Of a stretch of DNA of 64,000 nt, positions 34,067-43,494 are shown piece after piece; the first letter of the stretch is position 1; the number at the start of each line of letters is the position of its first letter. The notes under the pieces were generated by a model that made no database searches, had not been told where the DNA came from, and worked only from the letters and a program-made list of their open reading frames with translations. The position numbers were made by a program, and so were the translations under genes. The DNA is from Thermotoga caldifontis AZM44c09 (lineage in GTDB: Bacteria > Thermotogota > Thermotogae > Thermotogales > DSM-5069): NCBI RefSeq assembly GCF_000828655.1, contig NZ_AP014509.1, positions 1,178,001 to 1,242,000 of the forward strand, read 5' to 3'.

Positions 34067-34891
34067 TCACTTGAGCGACCAGCCGATCATGCCTTTGATG
34101 TAGTAGCGTTGCAGCAGCAGATAGACTGAAATCGGAACCACCATCACCATGATCGCCGCCGATGAGAGCAGACCCCAATCGACGTGATAAACACCTCTCA
34201 TGAGCGGTATACGCTGAGTCGCGAGCAGTTTGTTGGGTGAATACACCAATATCAATGCCAGGAAGAAATCGCTCCAAACCCAGGTGAACTGCAGCGCGAA
34301 AGCCGAACCCACTGCCGGCATGGCGAGTGGAAACGCTACCTTGAAGAATATCGTTATATCGCTGGCACCATCTATCCTCGCAGCTTCTTCCATCGATTTC
34401 GGAATCGTCGTGAAGAAGTTCCTCATGAAGAACGTGATCCACGGTATACCCCACGCGGTGTGAACGATGATCAGTCCGAGGTACGTGTCCACGAGGTTCA
34501 ACGCGTTCATCATCTGAAAGATCGGAACGGCGATCGTCTGCTGAGGTAGTGCGAGTGCCACGACTATCAGTGCGAGTAGAGGCGTTCTCAGTTTGAATCG
34601 GTACCTCGAAAGGCCGTAACCTGCCATCGTGGCAAGAAAAAGGGGGAGAAACGTTGCGGGAACTGCGACCATGAGAGAATTCAGCATGCCTTTTGAAAGC
34701 GACGCCGTTGGATGGTTCCATGCACCCACGAAGTTGTTCAGGGTCGGCCGAAACGTCGAAAAGTTCCACCATCCTTTCAGCAGTTCATCGAGTGGTCTTA
34801 TTGCCGTCATGAAAACGCCCACGAACGGTAGGATCCAGATCAGTGCCAGAAGCCAGCCAACGAGAGAGACCAAGAGCGTTTTCGTTTTCAT
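34067..34891 (-). CDS. Sugar ABC transporter permease, MalG-like
   Basis: 274 residues, six membrane helices, with the EAA loop EEAARIDGASDITIFFKVAFPL contacting the ATPase (shown as EEAARIDGAS, then FKVAFPL). Class CUT1 permease, the second of a pair. No ATPase subunit is in the operon, so a shared MsmK/MalK-type ATPase elsewhere must power it. ATG start overlaps the previous permease by 4 bases. Confidence 0.92.
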   Translation of the reverse strand: MKTKTLLVSLVGWLLALIWILPFVGVFMTAIRPLDELLKGWWNFSTFRPTLNNFVGAWNHPTASLSKGMLNSLMVAVPATFLPLFLATMAGYGLSRYRFKLRTPLLALIVVALALPQQTIAVPIFQMMNALNLVDTYLGLIIVHTAWGIPWITFFMRNFFTTIPKSMEEAARIDGASDITIFFKVAFPLAMPAVGSAFALQFTWVWSDFFLALILVYSPNKLLATQRIPLMRGVYHVDWGLLSSAAIMVMVVPISVYLLLQRYYIKGMIGWSLK

Positions 34892-35766
34892 GTCTGGTCC
34901 TCCTTCAGGGTTCTGAGCAGCGGAAGGCTCACCAGCAAAGTTGAAACCGTCATCAGAACGGCGACAACAGCCGACCTGTTGAAGTCCATGGCCCGGAACG
35001 CGTACAGGTACATCTGCAACGCCAGCACGTTCGACGCGCCACCTGGTCCACCCATCGTCGCCACATACACGATGTCGAAAACTTTCAGTTCCCAGAGCAA
35101 CGTCATGGTGATGACGACGATCGTGATGGGTCTAAGCATGGGAACGGTTATCTTCGTGAAAATTTTGAACGGTGACGCCCCATCGAGTTGTGCTGCCTCA
35201 TAGAGATCCTTCGGAATGGTCTCGAGACCGGCCGAGTAAAGGACAGTGGAAAAACCTGTCCAGAGCCACACAGAACCGGAGATCAAAGAAAGCAGGGCCG
35301 TGTCGGGATGGGCAGTCCACGTTTTAGGTTGTACACCAAACAGCTTGATGAACGCGTTGAAGATGCCGAGATTCCGATCGAAGATGAAGTTGATCATGAC
35401 GCCACCAACGATCATCGGCATGACCATTCCAAGAAAGATGATCGATTTGATTATGGAACCTCCACGTACGTTTTTCAGAAGAACGGCCAGCAGAAGCCCC
35501 AGTGAAAGCGTCACAGGAAGGTGGATCGCGATCCACAAGAGGTTATGAACGAGGGCTCCGAGGGGAAAGCCCCTCCGGAAGCCCTCAACGTTGATGATTT
35601 CCCTGCTCGACAGTACCCTGACATAGTTGGCAAAGCCGACGAATTTGCCGCTTTCGTTGAAGAAGCTCAGCGTGACGGTCCTTGCGACCGGATAAACGAC
35701 GAACACAGCTATCAGCGTGAAAGCCGGTAGCAGAAAGAACGCAACGTACTTTGTCCTGGCTTTCAT
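34888..35766 (-). CDS. Sugar ABC transporter permease, MalF-like
   Basis: About 292 residues from ATG 35766, which follows GAAGTGAT. Six helices with EAA loop LYEAAQLDGASPFKIF. CUT1 family, forming the channel with the MalG-like protein. The frame extends to 35814, but that region overlaps the upstream gene and lacks a ribosome site. Confidence 0.92.
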   Translation of the reverse strand: MKARTKYVAFFLLPAFTLIAVFVVYPVARTVTLSFFNESGKFVGFANYVRVLSSREIINVEGFRRGFPLGALVHNLLWIAIHLPVTLSLGLLLAVLLKNVRGGSIIKSIIFLGMVMPMIVGGVMINFIFDRNLGIFNAFIKLFGVQPKTWTAHPDTALLSLISGSVWLWTGFSTVLYSAGLETIPKDLYEAAQLDGASPFKIFTKITVPMLRPITIVVITMTLLWELKVFDIVYVATMGGPGGASNVLALQMYLYAFRAMDFNRSAVVAVLMTVSTLLVSLPLLRTLKEDQT

Positions 35767-35770
35767 CCGA

Positions 35771-36943
35771 TCACTTCTTTGGTGCCTTCTCCTGCAACGC
35801 TTTGATAACTTCACTCAACCTGTCCGGAGCTACCCAGAGCAATTTGAGCTGATCCCAGAACGCAGGCTGGAACTCTCCACCGATCGAATCGTCCAGATCT
35901 GGCAGCACGGTCACACCCTGCACGATCTTCGCAACCTCTCTGTCGACCGGTGGATACACCGACAGATCGATGCCGACGGCAGTGGCGATGTGCCCACCTT
36001 GTTTCACCTGCATTGCCTGTCCTTCCGGACCGCAGAGCCAGGCGATCAGCTTCTTCGCTTCCTCAGGATACTGCGTGTACTTCGGAACGAACGCGTAATC
36101 CGCTCCAAACACCACGCCGGCCGCTCCCGGTAGGGCGAACACACCGAGGTCGTTCGGATCGTCGACCATACCCGTGATCCAGCTTCCCATGAAGTAAAGT
36201 GCGTAATCACCGTTCCACCACTGTTTCAATACGAGTGTCCATTCTGTAGGCTCACCGAAGTATTTGTTCTTGAGGAGCGTGACAAGCCTGCTCATACCCT
36301 TCATGACCAGGTTGCTGTCCCAGCGCACTTTACCCTCGATGAGATCGAGCTGCAGTTCGGGACCACCGAACGTGATCAAGAAATGTTCCGTGACGTCCGA
36401 CAGAGGCCAGCCAACACCGTCACCACTCGCAATGGGTGCTTTGATGTTCGGAATCCTCTTGATCTTTTCGAGCAGCTCCACAAACTCATCCCACGTTCTC
36501 GGTGGTGTCAGGTTGTACTTTTCGAAGAAGGATTTTCTGTACCAAAAACCTGGCTTGACCTTTCCAGTGTACGCAGCTCCGTAGAGCTGGTTGCCAACCT
36601 TCACCGCATCCAGTGCACCGGGCAGATACTTGGATTCATCGATGACACCGTTGAGCGGGAGGATGTGACCTCTCTGACCATATTCCCTTATGAAGCTGGC
36701 CCACATGAATATGACATCTCCTGGCGCTTTCTTCGCGGCGAATTGAGCTGGTAACAGATTCGCCAGATCTTCCGCCCTGTAGATCTTGTACTCGATCTTT
36801 ATACCCGTTTGTTTCTCGAACTCCTGAAGCACGGGCATGAACTTTTCCATTTCTGGACCGGCCCATGGACCTATGACGGTGAGTGTTTTGGCACTCAGGA
36901 TAACGGCGAAGAGTAGGATTGATACGATCAACAGCCTTTTCAT
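35771..36943 (-). CDS. Sugar ABC transporter substrate-binding protein (trehalose/maltose type)
   Basis: 390 residues from ATG 36943, which has GGAGGGGGTG 5 bases upstream; the open frame further upstream to 37138 is non-coding. Signal peptide MKRLLIVSILLFAVILSA without a lipobox. The mature part is a family 1 solute-binding protein (VIGPWAGPEMEKFMPVLQEF, GDYALYFMGSWITG). With TreT in the operon, trehalose or a related alpha-glucoside is the likely ligand. First gene after the promoter at 37001-37029. Confidence 0.93.
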   Translation of the reverse strand: MKRLLIVSILLFAVILSAKTLTVIGPWAGPEMEKFMPVLQEFEKQTGIKIEYKIYRAEDLANLLPAQFAAKKAPGDVIFMWASFIREYGQRGHILPLNGVIDESKYLPGALDAVKVGNQLYGAAYTGKVKPGFWYRKSFFEKYNLTPPRTWDEFVELLEKIKRIPNIKAPIASGDGVGWPLSDVTEHFLITFGGPELQLDLIEGKVRWDSNLVMKGMSRLVTLLKNKYFGEPTEWTLVLKQWWNGDYALYFMGSWITGMVDDPNDLGVFALPGAAGVVFGADYAFVPKYTQYPEEAKKLIAWLCGPEGQAMQVKQGGHIATAVGIDLSVYPPVDREVAKIVQGVTVLPDLDDSIGGEFQPAFWDQLKLLWVAPDRLSEVIKALQEKAPKK

Positions 36944-36976
36944 ACCAGCACCCCCTCCAGTTTGGGTATTTTCTTC

Positions 36977-37025
36977 GTAACATGAATTAAGTCTACAGAA
37001 ATAATACCACCTTACCTGTAACATG
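36977..37025. promoter_or_regulatory. Two CATGTTAC direct repeats flanking the promoter
   Basis: GTAACATG (CATGTTAC on the minus strand) at 36977-36984 and 37018-37025. The start points are 41 bases apart, about four DNA turns. One copy overlaps the -35, the other lies just downstream of the start site. Likely paired operators for the ROK repressor at the end of the operon. Confidence 0.5.
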
Positions 37026-37029
37026 TCAA
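37001..37029 (-). promoter_or_regulatory. Sigma-A-type promoter of the treT/ABC operon
   Basis: Minus strand TTGACA, 17-base spacer, TATTAT, 58 bases before the binding-protein start. Confidence 0.8.
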
Positions 37030-37235
37030 GCCAGTGGGTACTCACACGAATCTGACCATGGCTTTTCTCGTGCATCAATCCAAATCTTTGCTGAACGAAG
37101 ATGAAAATTGTCTTCGATTCTGGAATCTTCACAGCCATCGTTTTCTACTTAGGAAACTGGATTCCGCAAGGGAACAAAAGTCACCTTAGCTTGAGGAGAT
37201 GTAAAATACTATGGAATCGCCTGGGGGATGAAAGT

Positions 37236-38480
37236 ATGAACCGAAGGGGATGGCTCATCAATCTTTTTCTCATAGCGGGAATACTGGTGGTGTTCATCGC
37301 GTCTGGTTCGCTTCGAGAGCGTGAAGATGAAATTGTCTGGTCACGTTTCGTTGGGACGATGAACAGGGATATAGCCTATGATCTCGCCCTGCTGGACGAC
37401 GGCATCGTGATGGTCGGTTGGACATCCACGAGGGACACGAGCGATCAAAATATCATGATCGTGAAGTTCTCGAAAGATGGAAAACTTTCCTGGAACAGAG
37501 TGGTAGGTTCAACGGGCACCGAAGGTGGTAACTGTGTTGAGAAGACCAGCGATGGTGGATTCATCGTGGGTGCGATCAGTAACTCTCACGATGGTGAAAC
37601 CCCCGCGCAATTTGGCGCTCAGGATGTATGGCTCATGAAGTACGATTCACAGGGAAATTTGCTGTGGAAACGTTGTTACGGAACGCAGGCTTACGAATCG
37701 GTCTTCGATGTGCTGGAAGATGATGGTTACGTTTTCGTTGGATACACCACCTCTGCAGGCGATGAAGATGTCTGGGTGGTGAGAGTGAGCAGAGATGGAG
37801 AATTTCTGTGGCAGAGAACTTTTGACGGCGGCGGCTGGGACTGCGCATTCGCCATCGATAAGGCGCAAGATGCTTACTACGTTGCTGGCCTCACGAAATC
37901 GAGCGAAACCAGCGTTGACACTGCCAGTACCTCCGCCGACATGTGGATCCTGAAGCTGTCAAAAGACGGTGAATTGCTCTGGCAGAGAAAGCTTGGTGGT
38001 ACAGATTGGGATCAGGCAAGCGATCTTCTGGTCACTGAAGATGGCAAAGTTGTGGTGCTCGGAATGAGCTGGTCGAAAGAAATCGCACAGCATGGTCGAG
38101 CAGATTTCGTGATCTTCGTGCTCGATCCTGACGGTGAGGTGATATTGCAAAAGAGCTACGGTGGCAGCCAGGATGATATAGCACAAAAGATCGCCAGGCT
38201 CGATGACGGATATCTTCTGGTTGGAACGACGTGGTCCGATGACGTGTACGGTGCGAAAAGGAACGGCGGAAGTGATTATTTGGTGATGAAAATAGACAAA
38301 AGCGGCGAACTCATCTGGTCGAAATGCTTTGGATCGACCATGGACGAAATCGGTTACGCCGTCGCTGTTGACAAGACAAACTACTACGTTGCCGGCGTTT
38401 CTTATTCGTACTTTTTTGGATTGCGGTTGCGCTCACACGGTGGTGGAGATGCGCTGCTTTTGAAGCTCAGATTGAAGTGA
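37236..38480 (+). CDS. Membrane-anchored seven-bladed beta-propeller protein
   Basis: 414 residues from ATG 37236, which follows GGGGGATGA. One N-terminal membrane helix (WLINLFLIAGILVVFIASG) anchors it. The rest is seven repeats of about 50-58 residues, each with a pattern like (L/I)W-x-(R/K)-x-(Y/F)G ... DGGYLLVG ... D-x-W-(L/V)-(M/V)-K-(L/I)-x-x-DG. Seven copies make a closed propeller. No enzyme motif is seen; binding or scaffold function outside the membrane is likely. Monocistronic, ending at a strong terminator. Confidence 0.8.
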   Translation: MNRRGWLINLFLIAGILVVFIASGSLREREDEIVWSRFVGTMNRDIAYDLALLDDGIVMVGWTSTRDTSDQNIMIVKFSKDGKLSWNRVVGSTGTEGGNCVEKTSDGGFIVGAISNSHDGETPAQFGAQDVWLMKYDSQGNLLWKRCYGTQAYESVFDVLEDDGYVFVGYTTSAGDEDVWVVRVSRDGEFLWQRTFDGGGWDCAFAIDKAQDAYYVAGLTKSSETSVDTASTSADMWILKLSKDGELLWQRKLGGTDWDQASDLLVTEDGKVVVLGMSWSKEIAQHGRADFVIFVLDPDGEVILQKSYGGSQDDIAQKIARLDDGYLLVGTTWSDDVYGAKRNGGSDYLVMKIDKSGELIWSKCFGSTMDEIGYAVAVDKTNYYVAGVSYSYFFGLRLRSHGGGDALLLKLRLK

Positions 38481-38482
38481 AA

Positions 38483-38506
38483 AAGGGCCCGCAGATCTGG
38501 GCCCTT
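38483..38506. terminator. Bidirectional terminator between propeller and OsmC genes
   Basis: Stem AAGGGCCC / GGGCCCTT with loop GCAGATCT, flanked by A-run and CTTT, serving two convergent genes. Confidence 0.85.
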
Positions 38507-38509
38507 CTT

Positions 38510-38947
38510 TCAAGCTCTGGTAACGTTGAATTTTACAGGCGTTGGATTCGCTATGTTGTCTGAAACTGGACATCTGCTCTCAACGATCTGCAACCACTTC
38601 TTGAGAACATCCTCCGAAGCGTTCGTTTTTGCTTTGATCGTGACGTTTATCTCTTTGTAGCCAGCTCTTTCTGCGTTCGGCTTCCCCTGAAACTTTGCGG
38701 GATTGAGAACGCCTTCGATCTCTATCGCGAGGCCATCCAATTTCATGTTGAGCTCTTTGGCCACCATGTGCCCTACAACGTTCAAACAACCCGCAAGCGC
38801 CGCAAGCAAGTATTCAACGGGGTTGGCTCCCTTGTCTTCTCCTCCAAGCTGTGGTGGCTCGTCGACGTACATCGTGAAATTCCTTGTTTTCACCTGTACC
38901 CTGGTGGGAGTTTCAGAAACCGCACTCACGGAAAACTTGAGATCCAT
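38510..38947 (-). CDS. OsmC/Ohr-family protein
   Basis: 145 residues from ATG 38947 (GGAGGTGA four bases upstream). NPVEYLLAALAGCLNVVGHMVAK carries one reactive Cys (AGC), and SRCPVSDNIANPTPV the second, the pair that reduces organic hydroperoxides in OsmC proteins (first motif split: NPVEYLLAALAGC, NVVGHMVAK). The spacing fits the OsmC/YhfA-like group rather than Ohr. A cytoplasmic stress enzyme. Confidence 0.9.
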   Translation of the reverse strand: MDLKFSVSAVSETPTRVQVKTRNFTMYVDEPPQLGGEDKGANPVEYLLAALAGCLNVVGHMVAKELNMKLDGLAIEIEGVLNPAKFQGKPNAERAGYKEINVTIKAKTNASEDVLKKWLQIVESRCPVSDNIANPTPVKFNVTRA

Positions 38948-39153
38948 AGGTTCACCTCCAATTTTCATGGTACCATGTAAATATTCCGATTAATTGACTC
39001 AAGTATTGCATCTTGTGTTTTTCTCCCACTCGATACCTTGTGACGGCAGATGGGTAGAGAAAGACTTCGTGTTGGAAAGTAGAGGCAAACACGACAAAAC
39101 TAGGGGTCTATTACCGGAGTGATTGGCCCCGGAAGAGGTTCTGGCGAGTGAGT

Positions 39154-40086
39154 TCAAATCTTGAGATCCAGTTGGTGAACGGTTCCGATGCGCCCGTCCT
39201 CTGTTAAATAGATACCAGTAGAGTTGATTTTTCCGACAATTTCAGCGCCATCGTAAAAGCTGAATGGAGTTCTCACAAAGCCGAGGAATATGGCTCCAAC
39301 GTTCGCTTCCAAAAGAGGTACGAGCCTCACGTTGCTGGCATCAGCTATCAACAGTTTCAACTTGGCGAAAACAACGTCGTTTTCATCGATCCAATTGTTT
39401 CTGTCTGCATCGTATCCGGCGAGCTCCAAAAATCCTTGCCCAGTCGACGGTCCGAACAACTCGTGGGCATCGTCCAGCTTACCATTTTCATTCAGATCGA
39501 GCACCAACAGTGCGGCATTCCTCGGGAGCCTTATCTCGTCCACAGCACCGTCGAAATTGATATCCAGCGTCAGTTTCCTGTTAAAGAGTTCCAGCGGTGC
39601 ATCGTCTAACTTCAGCACTAAAGGATCCTGTAGATTCCCGACCACGAGCCGCACGAACTCGCTTCGTTCGAAGCTTCTGCTCAGATGGAAATTGATTTCG
39701 AACTCTATTCTTCTTCCGTCTTTTGTTTCAACATAACCGTGTGTGGAGAAGCTGGCAGTCTCAGACTCTCTTTCGTAATCGCTCCGCTCGTACACCACTC
39801 CAACCTGAACGCTACCGCTGTCTGTTCGCTCAACACTTTCGTGTGATTCGCTGATCTCGAGCAGCAGCAACTTCACTTTGCGTCCCGTGAGCTTTTCGAG
39901 GATCGCCTTGATCAGCTTCAACTTGGCTTTGTCTTTTTCACTCATTTTGATCTCGAATTTCGCTTGCTGTACTCTCACCGGTTCGAAGACCGGCGTCCGA
40001 GTAATCTGGATCCGTTCCTGCGTTCGTTTCACGTGTTCTCTGCTGTAACTTGACACCATCGCCACGTGATAGTTCTCTATCTTCAC
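39154..40086 (-). CDS. EF-hand-like calcium-loop protein of unknown function
   Basis: 310 residues, no signal peptide. The first half is charged and helical. The second half has three Asp-rich loops resembling EF-hand/dockerin calcium sites: DINFDGAVDEI, DLNENGKLDDAHELFG and DADRNNWIDENDVVF, the last two in the arrangement common in bacterial EF-hand proteins (LDLNGDGxxDxxxELFG...DxDxNGWIDxxD). It lies after the TAXI-TRAP operon but beyond its terminator. The role is unknown. GTG start. Confidence 0.7.
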   Translation of the reverse strand: MKIENYHVAMVSSYSREHVKRTQERIQITRTPVFEPVRVQQAKFEIKMSEKDKAKLKLIKAILEKLTGRKVKLLLLEISESHESVERTDSGSVQVGVVYERSDYERESETASFSTHGYVETKDGRRIEFEINFHLSRSFERSEFVRLVVGNLQDPLVLKLDDAPLELFNRKLTLDINFDGAVDEIRLPRNAALLVLDLNENGKLDDAHELFGPSTGQGFLELAGYDADRNNWIDENDVVFAKLKLLIADASNVRLVPLLEANVGAIFLGFVRTPFSFYDGAEIVGKINSTGIYLTEDGRIGTVHQLDLKI

Positions 40087-40121
40087 CGTATCAACTCCGA
40101 ATCTCTTATCGGCAAAGAGGC

Positions 40122-40147
40122 AAAAAAATTTGGCGGCAGCGCCGCCA
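40122..40147 (-). terminator. Terminator of the TAXI-TRAP operon
   Basis: Minus-strand stem TGGCGGC-GCT-GCCGCCA followed by AATTTTTTT, 22 bases after the permease stop. Confidence 0.9.
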
Positions 40148-40168
40148 GGCTATAGAACCGTCTCAGAA

Positions 40169-42103
40169 TCAGCTTTTCTTGACCAACCGAGTTCTTGCAA
40201 ACTGCAGCAGGAAAGCGATCGCGATCAGGCCAAAGCCGATCAAGTCCGTAACACCTCTTGGCTCGATGAGCAGGATTCCACCGAGCCCGTACAAAAATCT
40301 TTCCCACAGGGAAAGGTTGCCCATGAGGTAACCTGCAAGCCCTCCAGAGAGCACGAACAATCCTGCAACGCACGTGAACAGCGGCCAGAGGACCTGCAAA
40401 GGATTGGTCACATTGACCAGGAGCAACTGTGGCGAAAGCACGAACGCGTACGGAACGAGGAACGCGGCAATCGCGAGTCTCGACGCGGTCAGACCCGTTC
40501 TCATCGGGTTTGCCCTCGCTATTCCGGCACCGGCCATGGCCGCAAGGGCGACCGGGGGTGTGACGTCCGCGATGATGCCGAAGTAGAATGCGAACATGTG
40601 CGCAGCCAAAACTGGTACACCCAGCCTGAGCAAGGCCGGGGCTGCGATCGTCGAGGTGATCACGTAGTTGGCGGTCGTCGGCACTCCCATGCCGAGCACC
40701 AGAGAAGTGAGCATGGTGAAGAAGAGAGTGATCAAAAGATTCCCGCGCGCCAGATCGACTAAAGCTGTGCCGAGCTTCAACCCTATGCCTGTCAACGTCA
40801 CCACACCGATGATGATTCCAGCACACGCCGTAGCAGCGACAACGCTCAGAGCGCCTCGCGCTCCCGCTTCGAGTGCTGCCGGAATGTCAGAAAGCTTTAT
40901 CCTTGTGCTCTTCCTTATGAGAGACGAAGCCACAGAAAAGACAATCGCGTACAGTGCAGCTTTCATGGGTGTGAAACCTGTGACGAGCAGGTATATGATG
41001 GCAACCAGAGGAAACAGAAGATGACCGCGCTCCAGAAGGATCTTCTTCATCTTCGGAAGCTCTTCTTTCGAAAGGCCCCTGAGTCCGAGTTTCTTCGCCT
41101 CCCAGTGCACGCCCATCCAGACGCCAAAATAATACAGTGCAGCAGGTATGGCGGCGGAGATTATTATCTTCGAATATGCGATTCCGGTGAACTCGGCCAT
41201 CAGAAAAGCTGCGGCACCCATTATAGGTGGCATCAGTTGCCCACCTGTGGATGCCGTGGCCTCTACCGCACCTGCGAACTCCGGTTTGTAACCGAGCTTC
41301 TTCATCATGGGTATCGTGAACGTCCCGGTACCAACAACGTTGGCGACGCTGCTACCACTTATCATGCCCATCAAGCCACTTGAAAACACCGCGACTTTCG
41401 CTGGCCCACCGGTGGCCCACCCGGCGAGGGCGTTGGCGATGTCGATGAACAGCTGTCCGAGTCCCGTTCTCTCAAGAAAGGCGCCGAGGAGTATGAACAG
41501 GAAAACGAACGTAGAAGAAACACCGAGAGGAATACCGAAAATGCCTTCGGTCGTGTAGAAAAGATGCCCAACGAGTCTTCGCAACGAAACTCCTCGATGG
41601 GCCATTATGCCCGGAATGTACCTTCCATAGAGTGCGTACAGGATGAAACATATCGCCACGATGGTGATGGGTAAACCGACGATCCTGCGCGCCGCCTCCA
41701 GGACCAAGACGATGCCCAGAATTCCAACGATGAGATCCATCCTCGTGACGGTACCCGCGCGCAGGACCAATTCTTTGTAGTTCGCAACGATGTAAATGGT
41801 GGTGAACGGTGCCAGAATGGCGAGCAGAAGGTCAAACCAGTGAATTCTGTCTCTTGGCCATCTTTTACTGGCCGGATAGAGTAGGAAGATCAAACAAGAA
41901 CCGAACGCCAGGTGGACAGAACGCTGTATCATCGCGTCCAGCACGCCGAAAGCGGCCGTGTAAAGCTGAAAAACCGAAAACGTTATCGCTATTGCGGTAA
42001 CGATCCTGGCAAAAAATCCCTTGAAAGTTCTGTAGCGTGCCTCCCTGTCGTACTTTTCAAGAACCTCCTGAGCCTGACTGGCAACGTTCCTGTCGCTGCT
42101 CAC
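40169..42103 (-). CDS. TRAP transporter fused permease (4TM+12TM, TAXI type)
   Basis: 644 residues, about 17 membrane segments. The N-terminal quarter equals a DctQ-like domain; the rest is DctM-like, with FSSGLMGMISGSSVANVVGT, GGQLMPPIMGAAAFLMAE (split forms of the family motifs) and GMGVPTTANYVITS. Fused permeases go with TAXI binding proteins, and one is two genes upstream. Imports an organic anion (glutamate, 2-oxoglutarate or similar in known cases) with sodium or protons. Confidence 0.93.
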   Translation of the reverse strand: MSSDRNVASQAQEVLEKYDREARYRTFKGFFARIVTAIAITFSVFQLYTAAFGVLDAMIQRSVHLAFGSCLIFLLYPASKRWPRDRIHWFDLLLAILAPFTTIYIVANYKELVLRAGTVTRMDLIVGILGIVLVLEAARRIVGLPITIVAICFILYALYGRYIPGIMAHRGVSLRRLVGHLFYTTEGIFGIPLGVSSTFVFLFILLGAFLERTGLGQLFIDIANALAGWATGGPAKVAVFSSGLMGMISGSSVANVVGTGTFTIPMMKKLGYKPEFAGAVEATASTGGQLMPPIMGAAAFLMAEFTGIAYSKIIISAAIPAALYYFGVWMGVHWEAKKLGLRGLSKEELPKMKKILLERGHLLFPLVAIIYLLVTGFTPMKAALYAIVFSVASSLIRKSTRIKLSDIPAALEAGARGALSVVAATACAGIIIGVVTLTGIGLKLGTALVDLARGNLLITLFFTMLTSLVLGMGVPTTANYVITSTIAAPALLRLGVPVLAAHMFAFYFGIIADVTPPVALAAMAGAGIARANPMRTGLTASRLAIAAFLVPYAFVLSPQLLLVNVTNPLQVLWPLFTCVAGLFVLSGGLAGYLMGNLSLWERFLYGLGGILLIEPRGVTDLIGFGLIAIAFLLQFARTRLVKKS

Positions 42104-42564
42104 GGTGATTCCTCCTCGAAAGATTTTTCTTCGAAAGAACGTTGTCTTTTCACATAGATCGTCAATGGGTCGTTGACGTTCGCTATGTCCTTGAACCAGA
42201 TCGTCCCATCACTGAACACGATGCCGTGTCCATCGATATGAGAAACGCGGAGGGTGATCCGCTCGAACTTTCTTTCAAGTTTCAGTACGAATCTTCCATT
42301 TTCGAGAGCGAATCCTCCCTCCGCGTCCGAAGGCAACCCTGCCCCGTAAGAGCTGTACCGTGTTTCGTACAGAACCATGGAACCGTCTGGCTCGACTCTG
42401 AAACACTCTTCAACGAGCGTTTTTTCCACCGAATGAACGAACACAATTCTGAACTTGTCGTCCTGCAAGACTTTTTTGAAGATCACCTGGCCTTGCTTTT
42501 CAACGACGATTACGTAACGGAACACCAACGGGTTCAGCAAGAAGCATAGCAAAAGTAATTTCAC
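42100..42564 (-). CDS. DUF1850 protein of TAXI-TRAP operon
   Basis: 154 residues with an N-terminal hydrophobic segment (signal or anchor). FVHSVEKTLVEECFRV and YSSYGAGLPSDAEGG are the DUF1850 signature. The family is nearly always found between TAXI binding proteins and fused permeases, as here, and is presumed an accessory of the transporter. Overlaps the permease start by 4 bases. Confidence 0.88.
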   Translation of the reverse strand: MKLLLLCFLLNPLVFRYVIVVEKQGQVIFKKVLQDDKFRIVFVHSVEKTLVEECFRVEPDGSMVLYETRYSSYGAGLPSDAEGGFALENGRFVLKLERKFERITLRVSHIDGHGIVFSDGTIWFKDIANVNDPLTIYVKRQRSFEEKSFEEESP

Positions 42565-42567
42565 AGT

Positions 42568-43494
42568 TCAGAGTCCCATCTCCTTGAAGAATTTTTCCGC
42601 ACCAGGATGCAGCGGTATGGACATACCTTCTTTACCTGTCTCTGGGATGATGAGCTCACCTTTTGCGTGAGCTTCGATCAACCTCTTCTGGTTCGCGTAC
42701 ATGGTCTTGAGCAGTTGATAGGCCAGATCTTCTGGCATTTCTTCTCTGACCGCAAGCATCGCTTTCACAGCCACGGTGACAACGTCCGTGTCAACACCCT
42801 TGTAGGTCCCGGCCGGAACGACGATCTTAACGTAGAACGGATAGTCTTTCTGCAGAGCCTTGATGATCTCTTCTGCAATCGGAACAAGAACGATCTTTCT
42901 CACAGCCGCGAGATCAACGATGGCCGCCGTGGGGTGACCTGCCGTGACGAACGCAGCGTCGATGTTTCCGTCCTTCAAATTGTTCGCAGCCTCTGCGAAG
43001 CTCAGGTACTGCACCGTGATGTCCTTGTACGTGATGCCAGCAGCTGCCAGGATCTGTCTCGCGTTGACCTCGGTTCCACTTCCCGCAGCACCGACCGCGA
43101 CCCTCTTGCCTTTCAGATCGTACACACTGTTGATACCTCTGTCTGCGAGTGCGACGATCTGTACCGTCTCAGGATACAGCGTTGCGAGACCTCTGAGCTG
43201 CAGGAAGGGTTCTTTGAAGAGTTCTACTCCGTTGTAAGCGTAGTAAGCTACGTCGTTCTGAACAAATATGACGTCCACTTCCTTGCTCTTCAACAGGTTG
43301 ATGTTCGCGACGGATGCACCCGTTGACTGAACCATGGCGTTCATACCCTTGATGTTCTTGTTCCAGATATCGGCCATAGCGGCACCCAGTGGGTAGTACG
43401 TTCCAGCAGTGCCTCCTGTGCCGATGGTTAAGAACGTCGCAGCCTGCATTGTCACGAACAAAGTCATGAGTGCGACAACCAGCAACCTTTTCAT
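42568..43494 (-). CDS. TAXI-family TRAP substrate-binding protein
   Basis: 308 residues from ATG 43494 behind GAGGGGGTG. Signal peptide MKRLLVVALMTLFVTMQAA. FLTIGTGGTAGTYYPLGAAMA is the TAXI signature (given as two parts: TIGTGGTAGTYYPLG, AAMA), followed by VQSTGASVANINLL and VGAAGSGTEVNA. Periplasmic receptor for the fused permease. A possible -10 lies about 35 bases upstream, with no strong -35. Confidence 0.93.
   Translation of the reverse strand: MKRLLVVALMTLFVTMQAATFLTIGTGGTAGTYYPLGAAMADIWNKNIKGMNAMVQSTGASVANINLLKSKEVDVIFVQNDVAYYAYNGVELFKEPFLQLRGLATLYPETVQIVALADRGINSVYDLKGKRVAVGAAGSGTEVNARQILAAAGITYKDITVQYLSFAEAANNLKDGNIDAAFVTAGHPTAAIVDLAAVRKIVLVPIAEEIIKALQKDYPFYVKIVVPAGTYKGVDTDVVTVAVKAMLAVREEMPEDLAYQLLKTMYANQKRLIEAHAKGELIIPETGKEGMSIPLHPGAEKFFKEMGL

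Noticed and set aside
39135-39165. GTTCAAATC resembling a tRNA T-loop
   Set aside because: Flanking bases do not pair as a T stem and the bases encode the end of the EF-hand-like protein.
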